DNA of 64,000 nt from an uncultured Pelagibacteraceae bacterium (GTDB lineage: Bacteria; Pseudomonadota; Alphaproteobacteria; Pelagibacterales; Pelagibacteraceae), in the NCBI GenBank assembly GCA_902608385.1, contig CACLNT010000004.1, positions 31,165-95,164 of the forward strand. The letters run 5' to 3'. The position numbers and the translations under genes are program-made. This document shows positions 29,044-38,064 of this stretch, piece by piece. The first letter of the stretch is position 1, and each line of letters starts with the position of its first letter. Below the pieces are notes generated by a model. That model saw only the letters and a program-made list of their open reading frames with translations. It was not told the origin of the DNA and made no database searches.

Positions 29044-29808
29044 ATGAAAATATTTAATTATCATTCAGCAAAAGATGTAAAAGAAGCTTCTAAACTATCT
29101 TCTTCAAGATCAGCATTTTTAGCAGGTGGTATGACCACCATCCCGTCTATGAAGTTAGGCTTGGCAAGTTATAAGGATATTATAAATATAAAAGGGATTA
29201 AAAAACTTTCTGGGATAAAGATAAGTGGAAAAAAAGTTACAATTGGATCGACAACTAGACATGCAGAAGTTGCTAATTCAAAAGAAATTAAAAAAGCAAT
29301 ACCATCTTTATCAGCTCTTGCAGAAGGAATAGGAGATCCTCAAGTAAGAAATAGAGGAACAATAGGAGGATCTATTGCTAATAATGATCCTGCTGCAGAT
29401 TATCCATCTGCTTGTATTGCGTTAAATGCAGTTATTCATACAAATAATAGAAAAATTGATGCAGAAAAATTTTTTAGAGGCATGTTTGAAACGTCACTTA
29501 AAAGTGGAGAAATTATTGAATCGATTGAATTTGCAATTCCACAAAAATCAAGTTACCAAAAATACCCAAATCCAGCATCAAGATATGCCATTGTTGGTGT
29601 TTATGTAGCTAAACACAAAAGTGGAGTTAATGTAGCTGTAACAGGTGCTAAATCATGCGTTTATAATGATAAAAATTTATCAGATATTTTGTCAAAAAGT
29701 TTTTCAGCGGATGCAATTAATAATACAAAAATTTCTGCATCTGGAATGAATTCTGATATTCATGCATCAGCAGACTATAGAGCAAATATGGTTAAAGTTT
29801 TTTGCTAA
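29044..29808 (+). CDS. coxM: FAD-binding medium subunit
   Basis: FLAGGMTTIPSMKL, IGDPQVRNRGTIGGSIANNDPAADYPSA. Confidence 0.92.
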   Translation: MKIFNYHSAKDVKEASKLSSSRSAFLAGGMTTIPSMKLGLASYKDIINIKGIKKLSGIKISGKKVTIGSTTRHAEVANSKEIKKAIPSLSALAEGIGDPQVRNRGTIGGSIANNDPAADYPSACIALNAVIHTNNRKIDAEKFFRGMFETSLKSGEIIESIEFAIPQKSSYQKYPNPASRYAIVGVYVAKHKSGVNVAVTGAKSCVYNDKNLSDILSKSFSADAINNTKISASGMNSDIHASADYRANMVKVFC

Positions 29809-29860
29809 AAAAGCTGTTGAAGCTTGCTAATTAGTTCTTTCAGTATTAACTTTAAATCTA

Positions 29861-30190
29861 ATGAAAAACTCATTTGATGAAAAGATTCTGGAAGAAGCAA
29901 ATGATTGGATTAATGCCAACCAAAAAGTAGTCCTTGCAACTGTAATTCAAACTTGGGGATCTTCTCCAAGACCTACGGGCAGCAGAATGATTGTTAATGA
30001 AAATGGAGATTTTTCAGGTTCTGTATCTGGAGGGTGTGTTGAGTCTGCAGTGGTTAGAGAATGTATTGGAATAATAAAAGAAGAAAAACTTTTTAAAAAA
30101 ATTGAATTTAAAGTTTCAAATGAAAGTGCATGGGAAGTAGGACTTGCATGTGGTGGAGAAATTGCAGTTTATTTAGAACAGATTAATTGA
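29861..30190 (+). CDS. XdhC/CoxI family protein, N-terminal-type
   Basis: VLATVIQTWGSSPRPTGSRMIVNENGDFSGSVSGGCVE. Confidence 0.85.
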   Translation: MKNSFDEKILEEANDWINANQKVVLATVIQTWGSSPRPTGSRMIVNENGDFSGSVSGGCVESAVVRECIGIIKEEKLFKKIEFKVSNESAWEVGLACGGEIAVYLEQIN

Positions 30191-30870
30191 TGCAATTAAA
30201 AACTTTACAAGAAATAATTAAAAAAAAAGAAAACAAGTCTGAATTCGCAATAGTTACAAATCTATTAACAGGCAATAGTGAAATTTTTGAAAAAGGCAAA
30301 TCATTAAGTAAAGATTTTGAAAAATTTGCAGATCAAATAAATGCTTTTTTTCAGTCAAAGAAAAATGGAGTTATTGAAGGCACTGATATCTTTGTAGAAA
30401 GTTATATTAGACCTATCAAAGTTATTATTGTAGGTGCTGTTCATATAGCTCAGTATTTAGTTAATTTTGCGAGTAACTTAAATTTTGAAATATCTGTAAT
30501 TGATCCAAGGGGCTATTTTGCAACTGAACAAAGATTTCCCAATATGAAAATAATTAATAAGTGGCCAGATGAAGCGTTCAAAGAAATAGAAACAAATTCA
30601 AATACAGCATTAATAGCGTTAACTCATGATCCTAAAATTGATGACCCAGCTTTACAACACGCTATAAAGAAAAAATTTTATTATATTGGGGCTTTGGGAA
30701 GTAAAAAAACACATGCTAATAGATGTGAAAGACTAAAAGACGCTGGATTTAGTGATGAAGAAATAAATCAAATTCATGGACCAATCGGAATTAAACTTGG
30801 TGGAAGAGCAGCTCCTGAAATTGCATTATCAATAATTGCTCAACTTGTTGCTGAAACATATAAAAAATAG
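30190..30870 (+). CDS. XdhC family protein with Rossmann domain
   Basis: VGAVHIAQYLVNFA, ALTHDPKIDDPALQHA, GALGSKKTHANR, GGRAAPEIALSI; start ATG overlaps preceding TGA. Confidence 0.85.
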   Translation: MQLKTLQEIIKKKENKSEFAIVTNLLTGNSEIFEKGKSLSKDFEKFADQINAFFQSKKNGVIEGTDIFVESYIRPIKVIIVGAVHIAQYLVNFASNLNFEISVIDPRGYFATEQRFPNMKIINKWPDEAFKEIETNSNTALIALTHDPKIDDPALQHAIKKKFYYIGALGSKKTHANRCERLKDAGFSDEEINQIHGPIGIKLGGRAAPEIALSIIAQLVAETYKK

Positions 30871-30879
30871 AAAAATTTT

Positions 30880-31461
30880 ATGATTTCATCAATTCTTTTA
30901 GCAGCAGGTCAATCTAAGAGGATGCAAGGTGAAAATAAGCTTTTAAAAAAATATAAAAAAAAATATTTAATTAACCATATTTTAAATTCTTTAATTAAAA
31001 GCAAAGTAAATAAAATAATAGTTGTATTGGGCCACGAAAACAGAAAAATTAGAAAAATAGCTTTAAAAAACAAAAAAATAACTTTTGTAATTAATTCACA
31101 GTATTTAAAAGGAATATCAACATCAATTAAGAGTGGATTGAAGAAAATATCTAAAAAAAATATAGGTTTTTTAATTGCACATGCTGATATGCCTCTAGTC
31201 TCAAAAACAATTTTCAACACTTTGTGCTCAGGTTTAAAAAATAAAAAAAAAGAGATTTTTGTACCAGTTTATAAGAAAAAAGTTGGGAACCCTTTAGCTT
31301 TTAAATATTCAATGATTAAATCTCTTAAAAAAATTAAGGGAGACAGAGGAGCTAAAAAATTAATTAGATCAAATAAATCAAAAGTTCAATTGGTAAAAAT
31401 AAAATCTAAATCTATTTTAGTTGATTTTGATCAATTAAAGGATTTCCCTTCAACCATTTAG
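30880..31461 (+). CDS. MobA/MocA-like molybdenum cofactor nucleotidyltransferase
   Basis: SILLAAGQSKRMQGENKLL, AHADMPLVS, GNPLAFK. Confidence 0.83.
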   Translation: MISSILLAAGQSKRMQGENKLLKKYKKKYLINHILNSLIKSKVNKIIVVLGHENRKIRKIALKNKKITFVINSQYLKGISTSIKSGLKKISKKNIGFLIAHADMPLVSKTIFNTLCSGLKNKKKEIFVPVYKKKVGNPLAFKYSMIKSLKKIKGDRGAKKLIRSNKSKVQLVKIKSKSILVDFDQLKDFPSTI

Positions 31462-31870
31462 AATCTTCCCCATCGTAATGTTCTTTTTTCCAGATTGGTG
31501 TTCGTTTTTTTATTTCTTCAATAATATGTCTTGAAAAGTCATATGCTTGAGAACGATGTTTGCATGAAACAGCTATAATTATACTAGTTTCACCAAGTTC
31601 AACGTACCCTTTGATATGTTCAATAAATACAGCAATGTTATTAAAGTTAAATTTTGTTTCTGCTTCTTTATATATTTCTTCAAAACTTTTGATTACTAAA
31701 GCGTCGTGACTATCATAAGTAATCCCAGTAACTTTTTTATTATTATTTTGATCTCTAACAGTGCCAACAAAATATATTGAAGCACCACATTTGCTTGAAG
31801 CTATAAATTTTTGTGCATTGGTAAGATCAATTTTTTCTTTCGTAGCATCTATTACTTTAGCATGAAGCAT
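31412..31870 (-). CDS. moaE: Molybdopterin synthase catalytic subunit
   Basis: GASIYFVGTVRDQNNNKKVTGITYD, HRSQAYDFSRHIIEEIKKRTPIWKKE. Confidence 0.9.
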   Translation of the reverse strand: MLHAKVIDATKEKIDLTNAQKFIASSKCGASIYFVGTVRDQNNNKKVTGITYDSHDALVIKSFEEIYKEAETKFNFNNIAVFIEHIKGYVELGETSIIIAVSCKHRSQAYDFSRHIIEEIKKRTPIWKKEHYDGEDSKWLKGNPLIDQNQLK

Positions 31871-32139
31871 TAACCACCTCCTATTGGAGGTATAATTCCA
31901 ATGTTTTGTTCTTTTGTAATTTTATAATCATCACCTACAATATTGTTTTCTTCAGAGCAAAATGCTGAGGATTGAACTAATTTTTTATAATTTTCATTAC
32001 TTTTGAAGTTATTTTCTATAAAAATTAATATTTCATTTCTTAAATCTTTTATGGAGCTTTTTTCTTTTAAATTAAATTCTAAATAATCTTTTTTGCTAAA
32101 GTCACGGCTAGCTCCAAAAAGCTCTAATTTGATTTTCAT
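31870..32139 (-). CDS. moaD: Molybdopterin synthase sulfur carrier subunit
   Basis: Small ThiS/MoaD-like, C-terminal IIPPIGGG. Confidence 0.88.
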   Translation of the reverse strand: MKIKLELFGASRDFSKKDYLEFNLKEKSSIKDLRNEILIFIENNFKSNENYKKLVQSSAFCSEENNIVGDDYKITKEQNIGIIPPIGGG

Positions 32140-32157
32140 AAATATTTTTTATTAAAA

Positions 32158-32703
32158 TTAAAATATATTGTCTAGAAACTTTGGTAAACCATCAGGGTTG
32201 GTCCAAAGTCCACTTTTTCCACCTTCTTTAATCAATAGTTTAACATTATCAATTTTTAAATGTGGATTTACAATTTTGCTTAAATCATAAATAGTAATTA
32301 AAGCTGCATTAACTCCCATGATTGCTTCCATCTCAACCCCAGTTTTAGCAACAGCAGACACAACACAAAATACTTCTAAAGAATTATCTTCATCATGCAT
32401 TATAATTTTAGTTGCTGTGTGGTCGATTGGTAATGGATGACACAAAGGAATTAATTCGCTAGTTTTTTTAACACCTAATATAGCGGAAACTTCAGCAAGA
32501 CTAACAGGGTCTCCTTTTGGCATTTCATTATTTTTAATCATATTAAAAACTTTTTTACCGACATAAATTTTTCCTGAAGCTAAAGCTCTTCTAAAAGTTT
32601 CCTTCTTTGAAGACACATCAACCATATTAAAAGAATTTTTCTTGAAAAGGTCTTCAGCCCAATCTTTTAATTGATTTTGATTAACTATTTTTAAATTTTT
32701 CAT
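32158..32703 (-). CDS. moaC: Cyclic pyranopterin monophosphate synthase
   Basis: MVDVSSKKETFRRALASG, LIPLCHPLPI, GVEMEAIMGVNAALITIYDL. Confidence 0.92.
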   Translation of the reverse strand: MKNLKIVNQNQLKDWAEDLFKKNSFNMVDVSSKKETFRRALASGKIYVGKKVFNMIKNNEMPKGDPVSLAEVSAILGVKKTSELIPLCHPLPIDHTATKIIMHDEDNSLEVFCVVSAVAKTGVEMEAIMGVNAALITIYDLSKIVNPHLKIDNVKLLIKEGGKSGLWTNPDGLPKFLDNIF

Positions 32704-33696
32704 TATCCTCCAGTGGTAGATAAATTGTTCATTAGGCCTGTTTCTCCAAGCTCTAAATAATGAGACTCTTTTTTAAAGTTTAATTGTTTAGAGATTAAAT
32801 CTTTTAATTCTTCTAGCTGATCATCTTTTTGTAAAAGATGTCTAATGCTTATTCCAGTATTTCCAAATAAACATAATCTTAAATCACCTCTTGCTGTAAT
32901 TCTAAGTCTATTACAACTTTTGCAAAAATCTTTTGAATAAGGAGCAATAACTCCAAACTTTCCTTTGAAGGAAGGATGTATATAATTTTTTGACGGACCA
33001 GCATCTCTTCCAAGAGTTTGAAAAATCCAACCATTTTTATTTATATAATCAGTAAATACTTTCGCTGGCACATGATATTTTTTAAAGTAATCTAAACCAT
33101 CGCCAGTTTGCATTAACTCTATGTATCTAAAATCAATTTCGTTATTTTTTATAAAATTGCTCCATTCATTAAAATCTTTTTCCTCGTCATTAATTCCTTT
33201 TAACAAGACTGCATTTATTTTTATATTTTTAAAATTAAGTTGTTGTAATTTTTTCAATCCCTTTTAGTATTTCAGGCAATCGATCATGACCTGTAATATT
33301 TTTAAATGTTTCTCTATTTAAGCTATCAATACTTATATTTATTCCATCTAAGCCACTTTCAGCAATTTGATTAGCAATTTTATCTAAACGATAACCATTT
33401 GTAGTAATTACTGTTTTCTTTATTCCAGTTTTATTTTTTAAAATTTTAACAATATCAAAGAAATCTTTTCTTACAGTAGGCTCTCCACCTGTTAATCTAA
33501 TTTTACAAACCCCAAGTTCAGACAAACCTTTTGCAAGCCTTTCAATTTCTACTGAACTAAGAAATTTTCTATTATCACTTTTATTTTTTTGATAACCATT
33601 AGGAAGGCAATAACCACATTTAAAATTACATACATCTGTAATTGACAAGCGTATGTAAGGGAACGTTCTTCCAAAACTATCTCTAAGCATTTTCAT
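32703..33696 (-). pseudogene. moaA: GTP 3',8-cyclase MoaA, split by a single-base frameshift near 33249-33254 as read
   Basis: Track ORFs 33235..33696 (radical SAM CNFKCGYC) and 32703..33257 (KINAVLLKGINDEE...CKSCNRLRITARGDLRLCLFG) are the two halves of one protein; removing one A from coding-strand GAAAAAATT gives ...LKGIEKLQQLNFKNIKINAV. Confidence 0.88.
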
Positions 33697-33740
33697 TTAT
33701 TTTTTTATAATATAAGTTAACATATTAAATATAATATAAC

Positions 33741-34577
33741 ATGAATGAATTTCTTACTAGAAGTGAAATAAATCAATTTAATAAAGATGGAGCTATTTTT
33801 ATTAAAGGAAAATTTGATGTTAAATGGATAGAAAAATTAAAAAAAGGAATTGAAAGAGATATTAAAAATCCGAGTCCTAGATTTAAGAACCATACGTTGG
33901 AAAAAGGTGTTCCTGCTTATTTAGAAGATTATTGGACTTGGGACTTGGTACCTGAATTTAAAGATTTTGTATTTAATTCACCGTATGCGAAAATAGCTGC
34001 TGAACTAATGTCAGCTAAAAAAATAAATCTTGTAATGGACAATTGGTTTTTAAGGGAAGGTGGGTCAAAATCTTCAACACCGTTTCATCATGATATAAGT
34101 TATTTTGATATGGATGGAACCATGTGTGTACTTTGGTTGCCATTACAACCGACAGGAAAAAATGAAGGAGTAGTTTGGGTTAAAGGCTCTCATTTGTGGA
34201 ATAAACTATTTTTAAGAGTTTTATTTAAAGATGGCCATAAAGTAGAAGGAAATGAATGTATTATTAATGGAAAAAAATATGAACTTCCACCAGATATTTT
34301 AGGAAATAAAGATAAATATGAATTTTTACAATGGGATTGTGAATTGGGAGATTGCATTATATTTGATATGAGAACGCTTCATGGAACCTTAAGCTCTTCT
34401 ATTCCAAATAAAACATTAAGCCGTTATACTTTAAGAGTAGCAAAAGAAGATGCAAAAATTAGCTATATAGGCGATTGGACAAGCTACAATTATAGAAAAT
34501 CTATGCAAGATGCAGGATACAAAGATGGCGATCCACTAGATGGAAAAATGTTTCCAGTTCTTTACGATTCAATTTAA
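33741..34577 (+). CDS. Phytanoyl-CoA dioxygenase (PhyH) family Fe(II)/2OG oxygenase
   Basis: PFHHDISYFDMDG (HxD), WLPLQPTGKNEGVVWVKGSH, HGTLSSSIPNKTLSRYTLR. Confidence 0.85.
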   Translation: MNEFLTRSEINQFNKDGAIFIKGKFDVKWIEKLKKGIERDIKNPSPRFKNHTLEKGVPAYLEDYWTWDLVPEFKDFVFNSPYAKIAAELMSAKKINLVMDNWFLREGGSKSSTPFHHDISYFDMDGTMCVLWLPLQPTGKNEGVVWVKGSHLWNKLFLRVLFKDGHKVEGNECIINGKKYELPPDILGNKDKYEFLQWDCELGDCIIFDMRTLHGTLSSSIPNKTLSRYTLRVAKEDAKISYIGDWTSYNYRKSMQDAGYKDGDPLDGKMFPVLYDSI

Positions 34578-34605
34578 CTTCTGGTATGAAGCCAGAAGTT
34601 AAATT
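34571..34605. terminator. Perfect inverted repeat between convergent genes (candidate bidirectional terminator)
   Basis: aatttaacttctgg-tatgaag-ccagaagttaaatt, 14 bp stem, 7 nt loop; contains stop codon of the PhyH gene. Confidence 0.75.
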
Positions 34606-34614
34606 TGCAATTTA

Positions 34615-34938
34615 CTATTGACCAGGTCCTTTGTAAGCAGCTGCAATTTTTGCTGCATTTACTGCAACATCATTGATATTAATAGCTTCACAGATTGTAA
34701 TATTACAAAGAGCTCCACTTGCTTCTGTTGCCATCTTAATACCGGCGCCTTGTTCAAAAGTTCCTTCGAAGATTACAAAGAAATCGTAAGCTCCTCTTAA
34801 ACCAGTATAAGAAACCATTTTGGCACCAACTGCATCAGCCGCAGCTTGAGCTGCTTTAGATCTATCAGATTTTGGATCTTTAATAAAACCTTGAAACCCT
34901 TGGGTAGTATAATTTCCAAAACAATAAAATTTAGCCAT
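34615..34938 (-). CDS. GYD-domain-like small protein
   Basis: MAKFYCFGNYTTQGFQGFIKDPKSDRSKAAQAAADAVGAKMVSYTGLRGAYDFFVIFEG. Confidence 0.78.
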   Translation of the reverse strand: MAKFYCFGNYTTQGFQGFIKDPKSDRSKAAQAAADAVGAKMVSYTGLRGAYDFFVIFEGTFEQGAGIKMATEASGALCNITICEAININDVAVNAAKIAAAYKGPGQ

Positions 34939-35035
34939 ATGTCCTCCTTTCTTTTAAACCATCATTATTGCAAATATATTCTAATGCGTAAATTGTATAG
35001 TGGACACAACCTATAGTAATGTTAAATTAAACACC

Positions 35036-36478
35036 ATGTACGAAAAATTTGGACAATTTATTGATGGAAAGTGGCAACAATCATCGGACAAAAAAACTTA
35101 TGAAGTTATAAATCCTGCAACTGAAGAAATTATTGGTCATGCATCAAAAGCATCAATAACTGATGTTGATAAAGCACTTAAATCTGCAGAAAAAGGCTTA
35201 GAAGTTTGGAAAAAAACTCCACCGTGGAAAAGATCTTCTATTATTAGAAATATTGCAGACTTGATAAGAAAAAAACAAGATGTTTTAGCAAAGTGGATGA
35301 CTTTAGAAGTTGGTAAGCCTTTGGCGGAAGGAAAAGCTGAAGCTGGAGGGTCAGCTGATATTTTTGAATGGAATTCAGAAGAAACAAAAAGAATTTATGG
35401 ACAAACAGTTGAAAGTAGATTTGAAGACACAAGAGTGCATGTTTATTATCAGCCAATTGGTGTTGTAGCAGCACTAACACCATGGAATTTTCCATTAGTT
35501 TTAACTGCTAGGAAAATCTCAACAGCTTTGGCGGCAGGCTGTTCAGTAATTGTTAAACCTGATGTAATAACCCCAGGTACAGTTATGGAGCTTGTTGACA
35601 TATGTAGAGAAAGCGGAATACCGCCAGGTGTTGTAAATTTATTGTCAGGAGATCCTCCAAGTATCGCTTCACAATTAATTTCATCAGATATAATTAAAAA
35701 AATTTCACTTACTGGATCAACAAGAGTAGGAAAATTAATATTAAAACAAGCTGCTGATAAAGTTCAAAGAGTTACAATGGAATTAAGCGGACATGCACCA
35801 TTCATTGTTTTTGATGATGCAAATATAGAAAAAGCTACTGATATGGCTATTGCTGCAAAATTTAGGAATAATGGTCAGGTTTGTATTTCACCAAGTAAAT
35901 TTTATATTCAAAATAGTAAGAAAAAAGATTTTGTGAATTTGTTTGTAGAAAAAACTAAAAAACTAAAAATAGGAAATGGTATGGATCTTGATGTTCAATT
36001 AGGTCCAATGACAACAAAAAAAAGACTTACTGAAATTGAAGAACTTGTTGAAAAAACAAAACAAGAAGGAGCAAAAGTACTATTGGGTGGCAAAAGACCT
36101 TCGGGATTTAATAAAGGTTTTTATTATGAACCAACTATTTTTGATGATGTAACAGATGATTTTACAATTATGAAACAAGAACCATTTGGACCTTTATGTC
36201 CAATGTTATCGTTTGAAACATTTGATGAAGTTATTAAGAGAGCAAACAATCATGATCTGGGTCTTGCAAGTTATATTTGCACTAATTCAATGGAACAAGC
36301 TCATCGAGCTTCAGAACAAATTGAAACTGGAACAGTAGCAGTTAATACGCCATTAGTGGCAATTGCAGAGGCACCATTTGGCGGAATTAAACAAACTGGT
36401 TATGGAAGAGAGGGTGGTTCAATGGCAATTAAGGATTATTTAAATGTCAAATATACACACCTTGGAATAAAAGGTTAA
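35036..36478 (+). CDS. NAD(P)-dependent aldehyde dehydrogenase; start placed at MYEKFGQFIDG
   Basis: ALTPWNFPLVL, KPDVITPG, MELSGHAPFIVFDDANIE, NNGQVCISPSK. Confidence 0.92.
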   Translation: MYEKFGQFIDGKWQQSSDKKTYEVINPATEEIIGHASKASITDVDKALKSAEKGLEVWKKTPPWKRSSIIRNIADLIRKKQDVLAKWMTLEVGKPLAEGKAEAGGSADIFEWNSEETKRIYGQTVESRFEDTRVHVYYQPIGVVAALTPWNFPLVLTARKISTALAAGCSVIVKPDVITPGTVMELVDICRESGIPPGVVNLLSGDPPSIASQLISSDIIKKISLTGSTRVGKLILKQAADKVQRVTMELSGHAPFIVFDDANIEKATDMAIAAKFRNNGQVCISPSKFYIQNSKKKDFVNLFVEKTKKLKIGNGMDLDVQLGPMTTKKRLTEIEELVEKTKQEGAKVLLGGKRPSGFNKGFYYEPTIFDDVTDDFTIMKQEPFGPLCPMLSFETFDEVIKRANNHDLGLASYICTNSMEQAHRASEQIETGTVAVNTPLVAIAEAPFGGIKQTGYGREGGSMAIKDYLNVKYTHLGIKG

Positions 36479-36489
36479 ATTTAAATAGA

Positions 36490-37332
36490 ATGAAACTGTT
36501 AAGAGTTGGAGAAAAAGGAAAGGAGACTCCTGCTATTTTAGATGAAAACAATAAAGTTAGAGACATTAGTTCTCAAATTAAAGATTTAAATCCTGATTAC
36601 CTTAATTTTGAAACACTTTCTAAATTAAAAAGTTTAGATTTAACAAAATTACCAGAAATAGATAATTCTCAAAGAATTGGAGCATGCGTTAGCAAACCAG
36701 GTAAATTTGTTGCAATAGGATTAAACTATTCTGATCATGCAAAAGAAACAGGTGCAAAGATACCTCCAGAACCAATTATTTTTATGAAGGCAACAAGTTC
36801 AATTAGCGGACCAAATGATGATATTGTGAAAGCAAAAAATTCTAACAAACTTGATTGGGAAGTTGAATTAGCTTTTGTAGTTGGAAAAGAAACAAAAAAT
36901 ATATCTGAACAAGAAGCTCCAAATCATATTTTAGGTTATTGTATAGTAAATGATATTAGTGAGAGAGAATGGCAAATTGAAAAAATGGGCCAATGGGTCA
37001 AAGGTAAATCAGGAGATACATTTGGACCAACCGGACCTTACATTGTAACTAAAGATGAAATTTCAAATATTAACAATTTAAATTTAATTTTAGAAGTAAA
37101 TGGAAAAAAAATGCAAAATGGAAACAGCAAAAATATGATTTATAATACAAATTTTTTACTTTCTTATTTAAGCAAATTTATGTCTTTACAACCTGGAGAC
37201 ATTGTAACAACAGGAACACCAGCCGGAGTTGGAATGGGAATGAAGCCACAGGTTTTTCTTAAAACAGGTGATAAAATTAAATTATCTATTGATAATTTAG
37301 GCGAACAAAATTCAAAAGTTGTAACTGAATAA
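36490..37332 (+). CDS. Fumarylacetoacetate hydrolase family protein
   Basis: AIGLNYSDHAKETGAKIPPEPIIFMK, DWEVELAFVVGK, GDIVTTGTPAGVG. Confidence 0.9.
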   Translation: MKLLRVGEKGKETPAILDENNKVRDISSQIKDLNPDYLNFETLSKLKSLDLTKLPEIDNSQRIGACVSKPGKFVAIGLNYSDHAKETGAKIPPEPIIFMKATSSISGPNDDIVKAKNSNKLDWEVELAFVVGKETKNISEQEAPNHILGYCIVNDISEREWQIEKMGQWVKGKSGDTFGPTGPYIVTKDEISNINNLNLILEVNGKKMQNGNSKNMIYNTNFLLSYLSKFMSLQPGDIVTTGTPAGVGMGMKPQVFLKTGDKIKLSIDNLGEQNSKVVTE

Positions 37333-37344
37333 AATAAAAAATTT

Positions 37345-38052
37345 ATGATTGAATTATTCATAGCTTTTGGCGCAGGATTAATAAGTTTTTTATCACCTTG
37401 TGTTTTACCGCTTATACCTGGTTATATGTCTTTTATTTCTGGACAATCATTAAATGATTTAATTGAAAGAAAGAAAGTAGATTTATTTCCATTATTTTTA
37501 TTTTCTTTAGGATTTTCATTTGTGTTTATAATTTTTGGAGCTACCGCTTCTGTCTTAGGAAAATTTTTGCTTCAAAATTCAAATCAATTACGGATTGTTG
37601 CAGGATTAATTATCATAATTTTGTCTCTGCAATTACTTGGAATAATTAATATTAAATTTCTTAACTACGAAAAAAAATATTATACGCAGAAATCAACAAA
37701 AAGATTATTTACATTTGTTGTCGGAATGGCTTTTGGTTTTGGATGGACTCCTTGTATTGGTCCTATTTTGGGATCCATTCTTGCTCTTGCATCAACAGAG
37801 GAAAATATTTCAAGAGCAATTCTATTGCTTAGCTTTTATTCTTTGGGTTTAGCTGTTCCATTTATAATATCTGGTTTTTTAATTCAGAATTTTTTAACAT
37901 TTTCAAAAAATTTCAAAAAAAATATTAATAATGTTTTAAAAATAGGAGGAATGATTTTACTAATAACTGGTATTTTGATTATAACAAACAAATTGCAAAT
38001 CTTAGGATATTATCTTTTAAATATCTTTCCATTTTTTCAAAATTTAGGTTAA
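37345..38052 (+). CDS. ccdA: Cytochrome c biogenesis protein CcdA
   Basis: GLISFLSPCVLPLIPGYMSFISG, FGFGWTPCIGPILGSIL. Confidence 0.9.
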   Translation: MIELFIAFGAGLISFLSPCVLPLIPGYMSFISGQSLNDLIERKKVDLFPLFLFSLGFSFVFIIFGATASVLGKFLLQNSNQLRIVAGLIIIILSLQLLGIINIKFLNYEKKYYTQKSTKRLFTFVVGMAFGFGWTPCIGPILGSILALASTEENISRAILLLSFYSLGLAVPFIISGFLIQNFLTFSKNFKKNINNVLKIGGMILLITGILIITNKLQILGYYLLNIFPFFQNLG

Positions 38053-38064
38053 TAATAGTAGAAC

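Noticed and set aside
29861-30870. XdhC possibly split by a frameshift
   Set aside because: Two separate ORFs with TGATG overlap are a normal translational-coupling arrangement, and short CoxI/XdhC N-terminal proteins beside a longer XdhC are common; no frame correction is needed.
30909-31220. 103 aa antisense ORF opposite the MobA-like gene
   Set aside because: Phe/Ile/Leu-rich translation is what poly-A/T-rich DNA gives by chance.
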